A stretch of 36,521 bases of DNA from Rosettibacter sp964572725. Lineage in GTDB: Bacteria > Bacteroidota > Ignavibacteria > Ignavibacteriales > Melioribacteraceae. Positions 1 through 8,106 of this stretch are shown piece after piece. Each line of letters starts with the position of its first letter. Positions within the stretch are counted from its first letter, which is position 1. Under the pieces are notes generated by a model that ran no database searches, had not been told where the DNA came from, and worked only from the letters and a program-made list of their open reading frames with translations. Location: assembly GCA_964572725.1 (NCBI GenBank), contig CAZNFW010000029.1:1-36521 (forward strand), written 5' to 3'. The position numbers were made by a program, and so were the translations under genes.

Positions 1-222
1 TTTATCCTTAAGCAATGCTCCCTGATAAAACCATAAAGCTGCATGATTCTTAAACACAGCAAAGCCTGCAATATTTTCACCATTAAATGTAAAAACAGGA
101 ATCCCCCATTTTATTTCAATACTCAAATTAAGTTTGTGTATTATTGTTTTTAATTTTAAAAATATTTTTTCCCAATCTGGATAATTAGAAATGTAATCTT
201 CGAATGTATTTGATTTTAGCAT
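1..222 (-). CDS. DUF1801-family protein, 3' end cut by the window edge
   Basis: The first 74 codons of a minus-strand gene are visible, from an ATG at 220-222 to the window edge. Six bases upstream of the start is a GAGG ribosome site. The translation contains KWGIPVFTFNG followed by GFAVFKNHAALWFYQGALL, the core pattern of the DUF1801 (YdhG-like) fold, in which a K-W-G-x-P segment precedes a hydrophobic F-K-x-H strand. Proteins of this family are small, cytosolic and poorly characterised; some are annotated as putative iron chaperones, but nothing here supports a specific role. It lies 18 bp downstream of the histidine kinase stop and is probably the last visible gene of that operon. The family call is fairly secure; the function is unknown. 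Confidence 0.75.
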   Translation of the reverse strand, partial: MLKSNTFEDYISNYPDWEKIFLKLKTIIHKLNLSIEIKWGIPVFTFNGENIAGFAVFKNHAALWFYQGALLKDK

Positions 223-240
223 TTTAACCTCATTTAATTT

Positions 241-1191
241 TTAATATTTTCTAAGTAAAAAAGAAAATTCACTGCCCTTACCCAATTCGCTTTTCACTTC
301 TACTTTTGAACCGTGTGCTTCAATTATATGCTTTACAATTGCCAGACCAAGTCCCGTTCCTCCCATTTCACGAGAGCGATTTTTATCAACTCTGTAAAAC
401 CGTTCAAAGATTCGGTTTAAGTCTTTTTCATCAATTCCGATTCCAGTATCCCTGACAAAAATTCTTACTTCTTTATCATATTCATCAACACCAACTTCAA
501 CTTTGCCGGTTTCTGTATACTTAATTGCATTAGTAATTAAATTATTCATGACCTGCTTTAATCTTTCTTTATCTCCAAAAATTTCAAGATTATTATTTAT
601 TGGCAGTAATATTAAATCAAGATTTTTCTTTACTGCATAAGGTTTCATTTCATTTACAATATTTTCAAGGAAAGGAACAGCCTGAAAATATCTCAGACTC
701 ATTTTCATTTGTTTTGATTCTATCATAGAAATATCAATTAAATCATTCAACAGATTATTAAGATTAATAACATGTTGATTAGCTTTTTGTAAAAATGTTC
801 TGTTAACTTTTTTGTCGTCGATTGCACCGTCTAGCAAAGTTTCAATATAGCCTTGTATTGCAAAAATTGGAGTTCTTAATTCATGAGAAACATTACCCAA
901 AAATTCTGTTCTTGTGCGTTCTAATTTTTTTAAATGATTTATATCATACTGAACTTTTAAGAACATCTTTCGTATTTCGTTTTCTAAACCAGATAAATTT
1001 TTTGGCAGCTGAATTTCTTCTGAGGATGAATATTTATTTTTTCTGATATAATTAATTGTCTTTCTAATTATTTCAATTTCTGAATTTCTTCTTTTTGTCA
1101 GGTAAAGCAATAAAATAAGTATTAATATGAAAGTAAAAATCGAGATAAATATAATTTGCGAGATATGCAGATTTGAGAAAATAATAATCAA
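241..1191 (-). CDS. PhoR-type membrane sensor histidine kinase
   Basis: This is a sensor kinase that autophosphorylates on histidine and donates the phosphate to the response regulator encoded just upstream. The visible order is a hydrophobic segment (about residues 10-31), a short linker, the dimerisation/phosphoacceptor box NVSHELRTP with His about 103, then a catalytic ATPase domain with N box (NNLITNAIKYT), G1 (DTGIGI), F box (IFERFYRVD) and G2 (GGTGLGLAIV). It lacks a periplasmic sensor domain and a PAS domain. The start is uncertain: the first usable codon is TTG at 1189-1191, with no ribosome site. The frame stays open back to 1287, overlapping the end of the regulator gene, and that extension encodes a second hydrophobic stretch. 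It may sense cell state like PhoR, but phosphate sensing is not shown. Confidence 0.88.
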   Translation of the reverse strand: MIIIFSNLHISQIIFISIFTFILILILLLYLTKRRNSEIEIIRKTINYIRKNKYSSSEEIQLPKNLSGLENEIRKMFLKVQYDINHLKKLERTRTEFLGNVSHELRTPIFAIQGYIETLLDGAIDDKKVNRTFLQKANQHVINLNNLLNDLIDISMIESKQMKMSLRYFQAVPFLENIVNEMKPYAVKKNLDLILLPINNNLEIFGDKERLKQVMNNLITNAIKYTETGKVEVGVDEYDKEVRIFVRDTGIGIDEKDLNRIFERFYRVDKNRSREMGGTGLGLAIVKHIIEAHGSKVEVKSELGKGSEFSFLLRKY

Positions 1192-1264
1192 TACAAACAG
1201 GAAATAAAAAATTATTAAAGGAATTATGTAATCAATTGTACTAATTATGAAATGATTGATTTTA

Positions 1265-1951
1265 TTAAATATTCTTGAATCTATAACCTACTCCTTTAAT
1301 TGTTTCAATTAAATCAGCATGCTTGCCTAGTTTTTCCCGTATTTTTCTAATATGAACATCAATTGTTCTTTCTACCACAATTATATCGTTACCCCATATA
1401 TCAGATAAAATCTTTTCTCTATCGAAAACTTTCCCCGGATTTGATGCAAAATAAGCAAGCAATTCAAATTCTTTTCTTGGCAATAAAATTTTTTTATTAT
1501 CAACATAAACTGTGTATTCTTCTCTATTAATTTTAAGTGGACCTATATTTATTTCACTTTCTACATGTTTATCTTTTTTATTAATATCAGTTTTTCTAAG
1601 ATTTGATTTTATTCTTGCAATTAATTTTTTGGGAGAAATTGGCTTTTGAATATAATCATCAGCTCCAATGTTTAAACCGTGTATTTCGTCAATCTCAGAA
1701 GATTTAGCTGTTAAAAAAATAATAGGAATGTGTTTATGATTCTCGCTGTTTCTAATTCTCTTACATGTCTCATATCCATCAAGCTTGGGCATCATGATAT
1801 CCAGCACAATTAAATCAGGATTTTCAGAAAGTTTTGAAAGTGCTTCAATTCCATTATATGCAGGAATCACTTCAAAGCCTTCAGCTTCGAGATTATATTG
1901 AAGAAATTCAATTATATCTTTTTCGTCGTCTACTAAAAGTATTTTTGCCAT
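1265..1951 (-). CDS. PhoB/OmpR-family response regulator
   Basis: This 228-residue transcription factor has an N-terminal receiver domain and a C-terminal winged-helix DNA-binding domain. The receiver carries the acidic pair D8/D9, phosphoacceptor D51 (VLDIMMPKLDG), switch T81 and K103. The output domain ends with the typical TIDVHIRKIREKLG helix and GVGYRF hairpin. It starts 1 bp after the stop of the oxidoreductase gene and precedes the kinase, the usual regulator-kinase pair order. The target genes cannot be told from the window. Family assignment is secure; calling it PhoB proper is not, because no phosphate genes are nearby. Confidence 0.92.
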   Translation of the reverse strand: MAKILLVDDEKDIIEFLQYNLEAEGFEVIPAYNGIEALSKLSENPDLIVLDIMMPKLDGYETCKRIRNSENHKHIPIIFLTAKSSEIDEIHGLNIGADDYIQKPISPKKLIARIKSNLRKTDINKKDKHVESEINIGPLKINREEYTVYVDNKKILLPRKEFELLAYFASNPGKVFDREKILSDIWGNDIIVVERTIDVHIRKIREKLGKHADLIETIKGVGYRFKNI

Positions 1952-1952
1952 A

Positions 1953-2951
1953 TTATATTTTTATTTCGTTACCTGCTTTTGCTGATTTATAAATTGCCTC
2001 TAGCAATTTCATTCTTAATAATGATTCTTCACTCGATGATATTGGTTGAACATTTTCTCTTACAGCTGCAATAAAATGTTTTAATTCATTTTCATATGAT
2101 TTTCTGAACATATTAGTTATATTAGTTTTTGATGGGGTAAAATCAATATGCGTTGACTCAATTCTTTTATAGACTCTAAGCGGATTTAAATGTGCTGTGC
2201 CTTTTGTTCCATGAACAACCATGCTAAAGCTGTCAGTTTCGGAATGAAGCTCCCAGCTAACTTCAAATGCAATTACTTGCTCATTTTCAAATCGTATAAA
2301 TCCTATTGCTGATTCTTCTATATCTTTTAATGTATGATTAAATGTTTGAACTGAGACAGACTTAATTTTATTGTTATTAAACATCCATAAAGCTAAATCA
2401 AGTAAAACAATTCCAAGATCAATAACAACACCACCACCTGATTGCTTTTTATTAATAAACCATTTTTGTGTGCTGCTTTTTTTTCTTAACCAGCTGCATT
2501 TTATATAAAAAAGTTCTCCCAATTCTCCACTGTTTATTATGCTTTTCATTAGCATGGCATCGGGTCTAAATCTCAAGTTCATTCCTACCATTGCAATTTT
2601 TTTATGTCTTTTAGCAGCATTGTTAATTTCCTTTGCTTCTTCATGATTAATTGCTATAGGTTTCTCAATTAATACATTAATATTTGATTTCAAACAATGA
2701 AGTGAAATTTCAGTGTGAGTAGATGTAGGTGTTGCAATTATAACTGCATCAAGATTTTCATTTGTGGTCATCTCTTTATAATCTTGATATTTTTTTGCAT
2801 ATGGATATTTATCACCTATAGTCTTTAATCTGTTTTTATTTATTTCACATAAAGCTGCAAGCTCTACATTTTCAAGTTTTGATAATATAGGTAAATGAAC
2901 AAGCTGTGCTATACTGCCAAGACCAATAATTCCCAATCTGACTTTTTCCAT
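1953..2951 (-). CDS. Gfo/Idh/MocA-family NAD(P)-dependent oxidoreductase
   Basis: The protein has an N-terminal Rossmann domain with GIIGLGSIAQ at about residue 8, the ATPTSTH segment, and the family signature EKP at 96-98, followed by the C-terminal substrate-binding sheet. The family oxidises or reduces sugars, inositols and related alcohols; the substrate cannot be predicted. In the usual D-x-G-x-H-x-x-D active-site motif, the position of the catalytic His is Val (D178, G180, V182, D185), so the chemistry may be altered. Its ATG overlaps the dxs stop codon by one base (TGATG), implying translational coupling, and it is followed after 1 bp by the response regulator. Confidence 0.88.
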   Translation of the reverse strand: MEKVRLGIIGLGSIAQLVHLPILSKLENVELAALCEINKNRLKTIGDKYPYAKKYQDYKEMTTNENLDAVIIATPTSTHTEISLHCLKSNINVLIEKPIAINHEEAKEINNAAKRHKKIAMVGMNLRFRPDAMLMKSIINSGELGELFYIKCSWLRKKSSTQKWFINKKQSGGGVVIDLGIVLLDLALWMFNNNKIKSVSVQTFNHTLKDIEESAIGFIRFENEQVIAFEVSWELHSETDSFSMVVHGTKGTAHLNPLRVYKRIESTHIDFTPSKTNITNMFRKSYENELKHFIAAVRENVQPISSSEESLLRMKLLEAIYKSAKAGNEIKI

Positions 2952-4870
2952 CAGGCTACAATTCCATTTTTAATTACTTTTTTATTAATGAATTTTAATA
3001 CCTGCTTTACAACTCCTTCAGGATCAATACCAAGTTGGTTATATAATTGCTGCTGAGTTCCATGTTCTACAAATTTATCGGGTAATCCAATTCTTAAAAT
3101 ATCATTTTTATAATTTTTTTCTGCAAAATATTCGAGTACTCCCGAACCAAATCCACCTATTAATGTATTTTCTTCAAGTGTAATAATTTTATCAAAACGA
3201 TTTGCAACATCATCAAGTTTGTTTTTATCAAGTGGTTTAATAAATCTCATGTTAATTATTTCGGAATTTATTCCATTTTCATTTAAAATTTGGGAAGCTT
3301 TCTTTGCACATTCAACCATAGAACCTACTGCAAGAAACACAATATCATTTCCATTCCGAATAGTTTCGCTTTTCCCAATTTCTAATTCTTCGAATTCATT
3401 TTTTATTGCTACTCCAACTGCATTTCCTCGAGGATATCGCAGTGCAATTGGACCTTTTTTATAATTAATTGCTGTAAACAACATATTTCTTAATTCTGCC
3501 TCATCTTTAGGAGCCATAACAACCATGTTTGGAATTAATCGCAGGTAAGTTAAATCAAAAGCACCGTGATGAGTTGGTCCATCAGCTCCAACTAATCCAG
3601 CTCTATCAAGCACAAATACAACATGAAGGTTTTGCAAAGCCACATCATGAATTATCTGGTCAAATGCTCTCTGCAGAAAAGTAGAATAAATAGCAACAAC
3701 AGGTATTATACCTTGAGTAGCCAAACCAGCCGCAAAAGTAACTGCGTGTTCTTCTGCTATTCCTACATCGAAATATTTATCAGGAAATTCTTTCTGCAAA
3801 TAATCCAGACCTGTTCCATCTGGCATTGCTGCTGTAATACCAACTACATTTTGATTATTTCTTACGATTTCAACAAGTGCTTTCCCAAATATTTCTGTAT
3901 AAGATGGTGCCGAAGAAGATTTTTTAACTACTTCACCGGTAATTTTATCAAAAGGGATTGCTGCGTGTAATCGTTGATTATGTTTTTCTGCAGGGGCATA
4001 CCCTTTCCCTTTTTCTGTAAGAACATGAACAAGAATTGGTCCTTTAAGATTTTTAACATGTTCAAATATTTTAATTAACTGAGGAAGATTGTGCCCATTA
4101 ATTGGCCCAAAATATCTAAATCCCAGAGCTTCGAATAACATTCCAGGAGTGACAATAGCTTTTATTCCATGTTCAATTCTTACAGCAGCTTTTCTTATTC
4201 TATCACCAAAGTGGTCAAGTTTTCCAGTAATATCCCAAATTGCTCCTTTTAATTTATTGTATTCGGGGTGAGAAATTACTTCAGTAAAATAATTAGAAAT
4301 CTGCCATTTATTTGGAGCTATTGACATTTGATTATCATTAAGCACAACAATTAAATCACTTTTTATTAATCCAGAATTATTCATAGCTTCGTAAGCCATA
4401 CCACCAGTCATTGCTCCATCACCAATAACAGCAACAACTTTTCTATCGGTTTTTAATATATCCCTTGCAACCGCAATTCCTAAAGCAGCAGAAATTGAAG
4501 TTGAAGCATGTCCAGCCCCAAACGAATCGTATTCACTTTCACTTCTTTTAAGAAATCCGCTTATTCCATTTAATTGTCTTATTGTTTTTAATAAATCTCT
4601 TCTTCCAGTAATAATTTTATGAGGATAAGCTTGATGACCTGTATCCCATACAATCTGGTCGTAAGGTGTGTTAAATACTTTATGCAATGCAACAGTTAAT
4701 TCAACTGCTCCTAATCCTCCGCCAAAATGACCACCAATTTGAGATATTACATCAATCATGTATTGTCTTATTTCATAACAAAGCAATTTTAATTCTTCAA
4801 TAGAAAAATTTTTTAAGTCGGCAGGGGAATTAACATTAAAAAGAATTTTATACTGATCTTTGTCAATCAT
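2951..4870 (-). CDS. dxs: 1-deoxy-D-xylulose-5-phosphate synthase
   Basis: Dxs condenses pyruvate with glyceraldehyde-3-phosphate, the first and committed step of the MEP isoprenoid pathway; the product also feeds thiamine and vitamin B6 synthesis. The 639-residue length is normal. Visible landmarks are GHFGGGLG at 47-54, the thiamine-diphosphate Mg-binding motif GDGAMTGG from residue 150 with its Asn partner near 178-180, the catalytic Glu in IAEEHAV at about 373, and the DRAGLVGADGPTHHG segment of the pyrimidine domain. The gene is 2 bp downstream of xseB, a very common arrangement in bacteria, and overlaps the next gene by 1 bp. All key residues are present. Confidence 0.97.
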   Translation of the reverse strand: MIDKDQYKILFNVNSPADLKNFSIEELKLLCYEIRQYMIDVISQIGGHFGGGLGAVELTVALHKVFNTPYDQIVWDTGHQAYPHKIITGRRDLLKTIRQLNGISGFLKRSESEYDSFGAGHASTSISAALGIAVARDILKTDRKVVAVIGDGAMTGGMAYEAMNNSGLIKSDLIVVLNDNQMSIAPNKWQISNYFTEVISHPEYNKLKGAIWDITGKLDHFGDRIRKAAVRIEHGIKAIVTPGMLFEALGFRYFGPINGHNLPQLIKIFEHVKNLKGPILVHVLTEKGKGYAPAEKHNQRLHAAIPFDKITGEVVKKSSSAPSYTEIFGKALVEIVRNNQNVVGITAAMPDGTGLDYLQKEFPDKYFDVGIAEEHAVTFAAGLATQGIIPVVAIYSTFLQRAFDQIIHDVALQNLHVVFVLDRAGLVGADGPTHHGAFDLTYLRLIPNMVVMAPKDEAELRNMLFTAINYKKGPIALRYPRGNAVGVAIKNEFEELEIGKSETIRNGNDIVFLAVGSMVECAKKASQILNENGINSEIINMRFIKPLDKNKLDDVANRFDKIITLEENTLIGGFGSGVLEYFAEKNYKNDILRIGLPDKFVEHGTQQQLYNQLGIDPEGVVKQVLKFINKKVIKNGIVA

Positions 4871-4872
4871 AA

Positions 4873-5106
4873 TTAATTACCATTTTGAAAATTATTTTTT
4901 AATTCTGATTCAAATTGTTTTTTAAGTTCGGTTACTTTGAGTTCAGCTTCTTTCAAAGTTGCATAGCAGAACTTTGCTAAATTTATTCCTTCTTCGTAAA
5001 GTTTAATTGATTCTTCTAAGTTAACTTCTCCTCTCTCAAGAATATCAGATATTTCTTGAAGTCTTTTTAGTGATTCTTCGAATGAATTTTCTTTTTTCTT
5101 ACTCAT
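4873..5106 (-). CDS. xseB: Exodeoxyribonuclease VII small subunit
   Basis: This 77-residue subunit forms a helical bundle with XseA, and together they degrade single-stranded DNA. The diagnostic pattern is SFEESLKRLQEISDILERGE followed by a second amphipathic helix (LEESIKLYEEGINLAKFC), which matches the XseB family over its whole length. The start lies inside the end of xseA (8 bp overlap), so translation is probably coupled and the subunit ratio controlled. dxs follows 2 bp later. Confidence 0.95.
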   Translation of the reverse strand: MSKKKENSFEESLKRLQEISDILERGEVNLEESIKLYEEGINLAKFCYATLKEAELKVTELKKQFESELKNNFQNGN

Positions 5107-6277
5107 TTATTTTTACTTCTCCATCATAAAATTTTAATTGAACTGGTTTGTGTAATGTTAATTCCTTTAATCTGTGGATAATCTTTTCATTTTGTTTGAC
5201 GATAGCAAATCCTCTCCTTAAAATATTTTCTACATTAAAAGACTGAATTTTATTATCAAGAAGCTCAAGCCTGCTTTTCTCTGATTTAAGTTTATTATCC
5301 ATTAAATACTGAAATTTGAAAACAATGCTATCTAATAATTGAATTTTATTTTTAATATTATCCTGAGGTAAACGAAAACCATAAGAAGAAATTAATTGAT
5401 TAATCTCAAATTTATAATCTTCAATAATTCTCAGCATATTTTCAGTGAAATAATAGGAAAATTCATTTATAAAGGCAAAAAGTTCATCAATATTTGGAGT
5501 AGCAAGTTCCATAGCAGCAGAAGGAGTGGGTGCTCTTAAATCAGCAACAAAATCTGCAATTGTAAAATCTATTTCATGTCCTACTGCACTTATAATTGGA
5601 ATTTTTGAGTTAAAGATAGCGCGGGCAACAATTTCTTCGTTAAAGGGCCATAAATCTTCAAGTGAACCTCCGCCGCGTCCAACAATAATTGTGTCAATAT
5701 CATCAAACTGATTGAGTAATTTTATACTTTCTACAATTTCCTGAGCTGCACCTTCTCCCTGAACTCGGCAAGGAGCTATAACTAATTCTACAAGAGGATA
5801 CCTTCTTGCTGCAATACTTTTCATATCTTGAAAGGCTGCTCCGTCTATAGCAGTAACAATACCAATTTTTTTAGGAAATTTTGGGATTGGCTTTTTATGT
5901 TCTACATCGAACAAACCTTCAGCTGCAAGTTTTTGTTTTAATTTTTCGAAAGCAGCCTGAAGTTCACCAATTCCGGCTGGTTTCATTGAGCGAACATCAA
6001 TCTGATAACTGCCTCTTGGTGGATAAACAGTAATTCTTCCACTTACAATTACTTTCATTCCATCCTGAGGAGTAAAGAAAACATAACTGTTTAATCCCCT
6101 CCACATAGTACAACTTATTTGAGCATTAGCATCCTTAAGCGTAAAATACCAATGCCCTGAAACATGTGCTTTGAAATTAGAAATTTCACCAATCACATTT
6201 ACTTCTGAATAACTTTCTTCGAGAGTAACTTTGATAAGATTTGTTATTTCACTTACTGATAAAATTGTTTCCTGCAT
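5099..6277 (-). CDS. xseA: Exodeoxyribonuclease VII large subunit
   Basis: This is the catalytic and DNA-binding subunit of exonuclease VII. It has an N-terminal OB-fold (residues about 1-100, with the SNFKAHVSGHWYFTLKD segment) and then the nuclease domain with PKFPKKIGIVTAIDGAAFQD, the GRGGGSLEDLWPFNEE motif and SAVGHEIDFTIADFVADLRAPTP-type sequence (positions about 230-255). A helical arm rich in K/E follows, and the protein ends with RGFAIV. At 392 residues it is shorter than the E. coli enzyme, mostly in the helical arm. It begins 40 bp after the stop of the preceding barrel-like gene and overlaps xseB by 8 bp. Confidence 0.96.
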   Translation of the reverse strand: MQETILSVSEITNLIKVTLEESYSEVNVIGEISNFKAHVSGHWYFTLKDANAQISCTMWRGLNSYVFFTPQDGMKVIVSGRITVYPPRGSYQIDVRSMKPAGIGELQAAFEKLKQKLAAEGLFDVEHKKPIPKFPKKIGIVTAIDGAAFQDMKSIAARRYPLVELVIAPCRVQGEGAAQEIVESIKLLNQFDDIDTIIVGRGGGSLEDLWPFNEEIVARAIFNSKIPIISAVGHEIDFTIADFVADLRAPTPSAAMELATPNIDELFAFINEFSYYFTENMLRIIEDYKFEINQLISSYGFRLPQDNIKNKIQLLDSIVFKFQYLMDNKLKSEKSRLELLDNKIQSFNVENILRRGFAIVKQNEKIIHRLKELTLHKPVQLKFYDGEVKINE

Positions 6278-6317
6278 TAAAATGAAATTTTTTATTAAAA
6301 TTATGTTAACTAATTAG

Positions 6318-7154
6318 TTAAAAATTAATTGAGAAAAAGTTAGAATATAATCCCACTAAGACTTCATGAAAATCAGTTCCGCTTCTATCAGGTTGAAAAT
6401 TATATCTATATTTCAAGAAAGCAGTAAATACATTTTGTATCTGAAATAGCCCAAATGAAAACTCTGGACTAATTCCATTATAACCATTAAAGTCAGTAAA
6501 ATAATTTAAACCCGCAGAAATGTATTTAATAAAATGTAAATGAATAATTTGCTTGTATCCAACTCGAAGAAAATTTTTTCTATCAGCATTAAAAATATGA
6601 GAATACTCTGCACCAATATAACCAAAGGGATAATTATAACTTCCTTTATAAAAAGAAAACAAAGGAATTTCTTTAGTTAAGCCAAAATAATCCCTGTTAT
6701 TTTTCGAGATATAAGTTGGAGAAGGCAAGCCAAAAATTATACCTCCAAAACAACATACCTGAAATAAGTTTACATTTTTTTTGTAAGCATAAATTATATT
6801 CTGCGGAATTTCTATTTCATATAGTTGGCTAGACGATTCGATATTATTTTTATTATAAACTATAATTTTATATTGAATTAAATTCTTTTTATCGATTATA
6901 CCATCAAGATCAATTTCTATTCTATGATTTTCATTCAACTTATCAGAAACAATAAATTCTTTTTTATTATTGAAAATTACTCTTGAAGTACAGCTGTCAC
7001 TTGTATAAAACGACAAAGTAAATTTATAAGGCGGTTCAGGTGATATATATGAATCAATAACAAATATATCAATACTGTTCTGAACAGAGTCAATTTGTGC
7101 AATAATTAATGATGAAACAGAAATAAAAAAAATTAAAATACTTCTTAGCTTCAT
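6318..7154 (-). CDS. Exported protein of unknown function, Ig/FnIII-like N-terminus and beta-barrel-like C-terminus
   Basis: I do not recognise the family. The first about 20 residues form a signal peptide (MKLRSILIFFISVSSLIIAQ). Residues about 25-120 look like a single Ig or fibronectin-III-like sandwich with alternating hydrophobic strands. The second half is rich in aromatic, alternating strands separated by Gly/Asn turns and ends in Phe (NFFSINF), as outer-membrane barrels do. The simplest reading is a small outer-membrane protein with a soluble domain. It is the first gene of the minus-strand run that continues into xseA, and a -7 element lies just upstream at 7177-7184. There is no cysteine lipobox. 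The coding assignment is good; the topology is inferred. Confidence 0.7.
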   Translation of the reverse strand: MKLRSILIFFISVSSLIIAQIDSVQNSIDIFVIDSYISPEPPYKFTLSFYTSDSCTSRVIFNNKKEFIVSDKLNENHRIEIDLDGIIDKKNLIQYKIIVYNKNNIESSSQLYEIEIPQNIIYAYKKNVNLFQVCCFGGIIFGLPSPTYISKNNRDYFGLTKEIPLFSFYKGSYNYPFGYIGAEYSHIFNADRKNFLRVGYKQIIHLHFIKYISAGLNYFTDFNGYNGISPEFSFGLFQIQNVFTAFLKYRYNFQPDRSGTDFHEVLVGLYSNFFSINF

Positions 7155-7176
7155 AGCTGTAATAAATTTCTCTTTA

Positions 7177-7184
7177 CAAAATTA
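7177..7184 (-). promoter_or_regulatory. Bacteroidota-type -7 element for the 6318-7154 gene
   Basis: On the minus strand this reads TAATTTTG, an exact match to TAnnTTTG. It ends 22 bases before the ATG, giving a short leader. No TTG was found at the expected -33 spacing, so the call rests on the -7 box and its position. Confidence 0.4.
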
Positions 7185-7224
7185 AGGTATTTAAAACAAA
7201 GTTTTATGACTAATTTTATGTTTA

Positions 7225-7253
7225 TTTGTTAATTCAGCTTTTAAGTATATTTG
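7225..7253 (+). promoter_or_regulatory. Candidate promoter of surE-vWA-comF
   Basis: A TTTG at 7225-7228 is followed after 17 bp by TATATTTG (7246-7253), an exact TAnnTTTG match. The spacing is slightly shorter than the 19-21 bp usual in Bacteroides. The predicted start site, near 7260, leaves a leader of about 60 bases before surE. Confidence 0.45.
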
Positions 7254-7319
7254 TATTTATAAATTTTATTTATATGAAAAATAATTCTGCTTGTTTAAAC
7301 AATAAATTATAGGTGAATA

Positions 7320-8105
7320 GTGAAAATATTAATAACAAATGATGATGGGATTGATTCCCCTGGAATCTCTGCACTTGCTGATGAGATGAAAAAAATTGGA
7401 GAAGTTACAGTTGTAGCACCTCGTACAGAACAAAGTGCTGTTGGACATGCAATTACAATGAAAATACCACTACGAATTGCAGAGTATTTCAGAGATGGAG
7501 AATTTTTCGGTTATGCAGTTGATGGAACACCAGCTGATTGTGTTAAAATTGGGATTAGAAATATTATGAAAAGTCCACCTGACATAGTTATTTCTGGAAT
7601 AAATCTTGGCTCAAACACGGCAATTAATATAATTTATTCAGGAACTGTATCTGCAGCACGTGAAGCAGCTATAATGGATGTCCCTTCAATAGCCGTATCA
7701 GTTACTAATCATGCAGCAAAAAATTTTCAATTTGCTGCAAAATTATCAAAAGCACTTTCTTTACTAGTCATGAAAAATGGTTTGCCAGATGGAACTCTTC
7801 TTAATGTTAATGTTCCTGATTTACCTGAAAATCAAATTGCAGGAATTAAATTAACACGACAAGGAAAATCAAAATGGGATGATATTTATGAAGAAAGAAC
7901 TGACCCTTATGGTAAAAAATATTACTGGCTAACAGGAAACTTAATTGAAACAGACCATGATTTAAATACTGACCAATTTGCAATTAAAAATAATTATGTT
8001 TCTATTTCGCCAATTCATTTTGATTTGACAGACTATAATACTTATGACAAAATGCAAAGCTGGGGAATTGAAAAATTGATGGAAATTTTAGAAAGAGGCA
8101 GATAA
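7320..8105 (+). CDS. surE: 5'/3'-nucleotidase SurE
   Basis: SurE is a metal-dependent survival protein that removes phosphate from nucleoside monophosphates. The 261-residue sequence starts with ILITNDDG, giving the metal ligands D8 and D9, then S39 (RTEQSAVGHAIT) and N95 (ISGINLGSN), the four-residue metal site of the family. The start is GTG at 7320, chosen because the protein begins directly with the first Rossmann strand and AGGTGA at 7311-7316 lies just upstream. A membrane vWA gene follows after a single base, so the two are very likely cotranslated. Confidence 0.96.
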   Translation: MKILITNDDGIDSPGISALADEMKKIGEVTVVAPRTEQSAVGHAITMKIPLRIAEYFRDGEFFGYAVDGTPADCVKIGIRNIMKSPPDIVISGINLGSNTAINIIYSGTVSAAREAAIMDVPSIAVSVTNHAAKNFQFAAKLSKALSLLVMKNGLPDGTLLNVNVPDLPENQIAGIKLTRQGKSKWDDIYEERTDPYGKKYYWLTGNLIETDHDLNTDQFAIKNNYVSISPIHFDLTDYNTYDKMQSWGIEKLMEILERGR

Positions 8106-8106
8106 A

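Noticed and set aside
1291..1297. AAAGGAG as ribosome site for an ATA-started kinase
   Set aside because: These bases encode the conserved GVGYRF region of the regulator, so the match is explained by protein constraint and kept only as a remote possibility.
3623..3970. Plus-strand open frame of 115 codons within dxs
   Set aside because: It is antisense to a fully conserved part of dxs and is rich in Cys, Ser and Ile as expected of a shadow frame.
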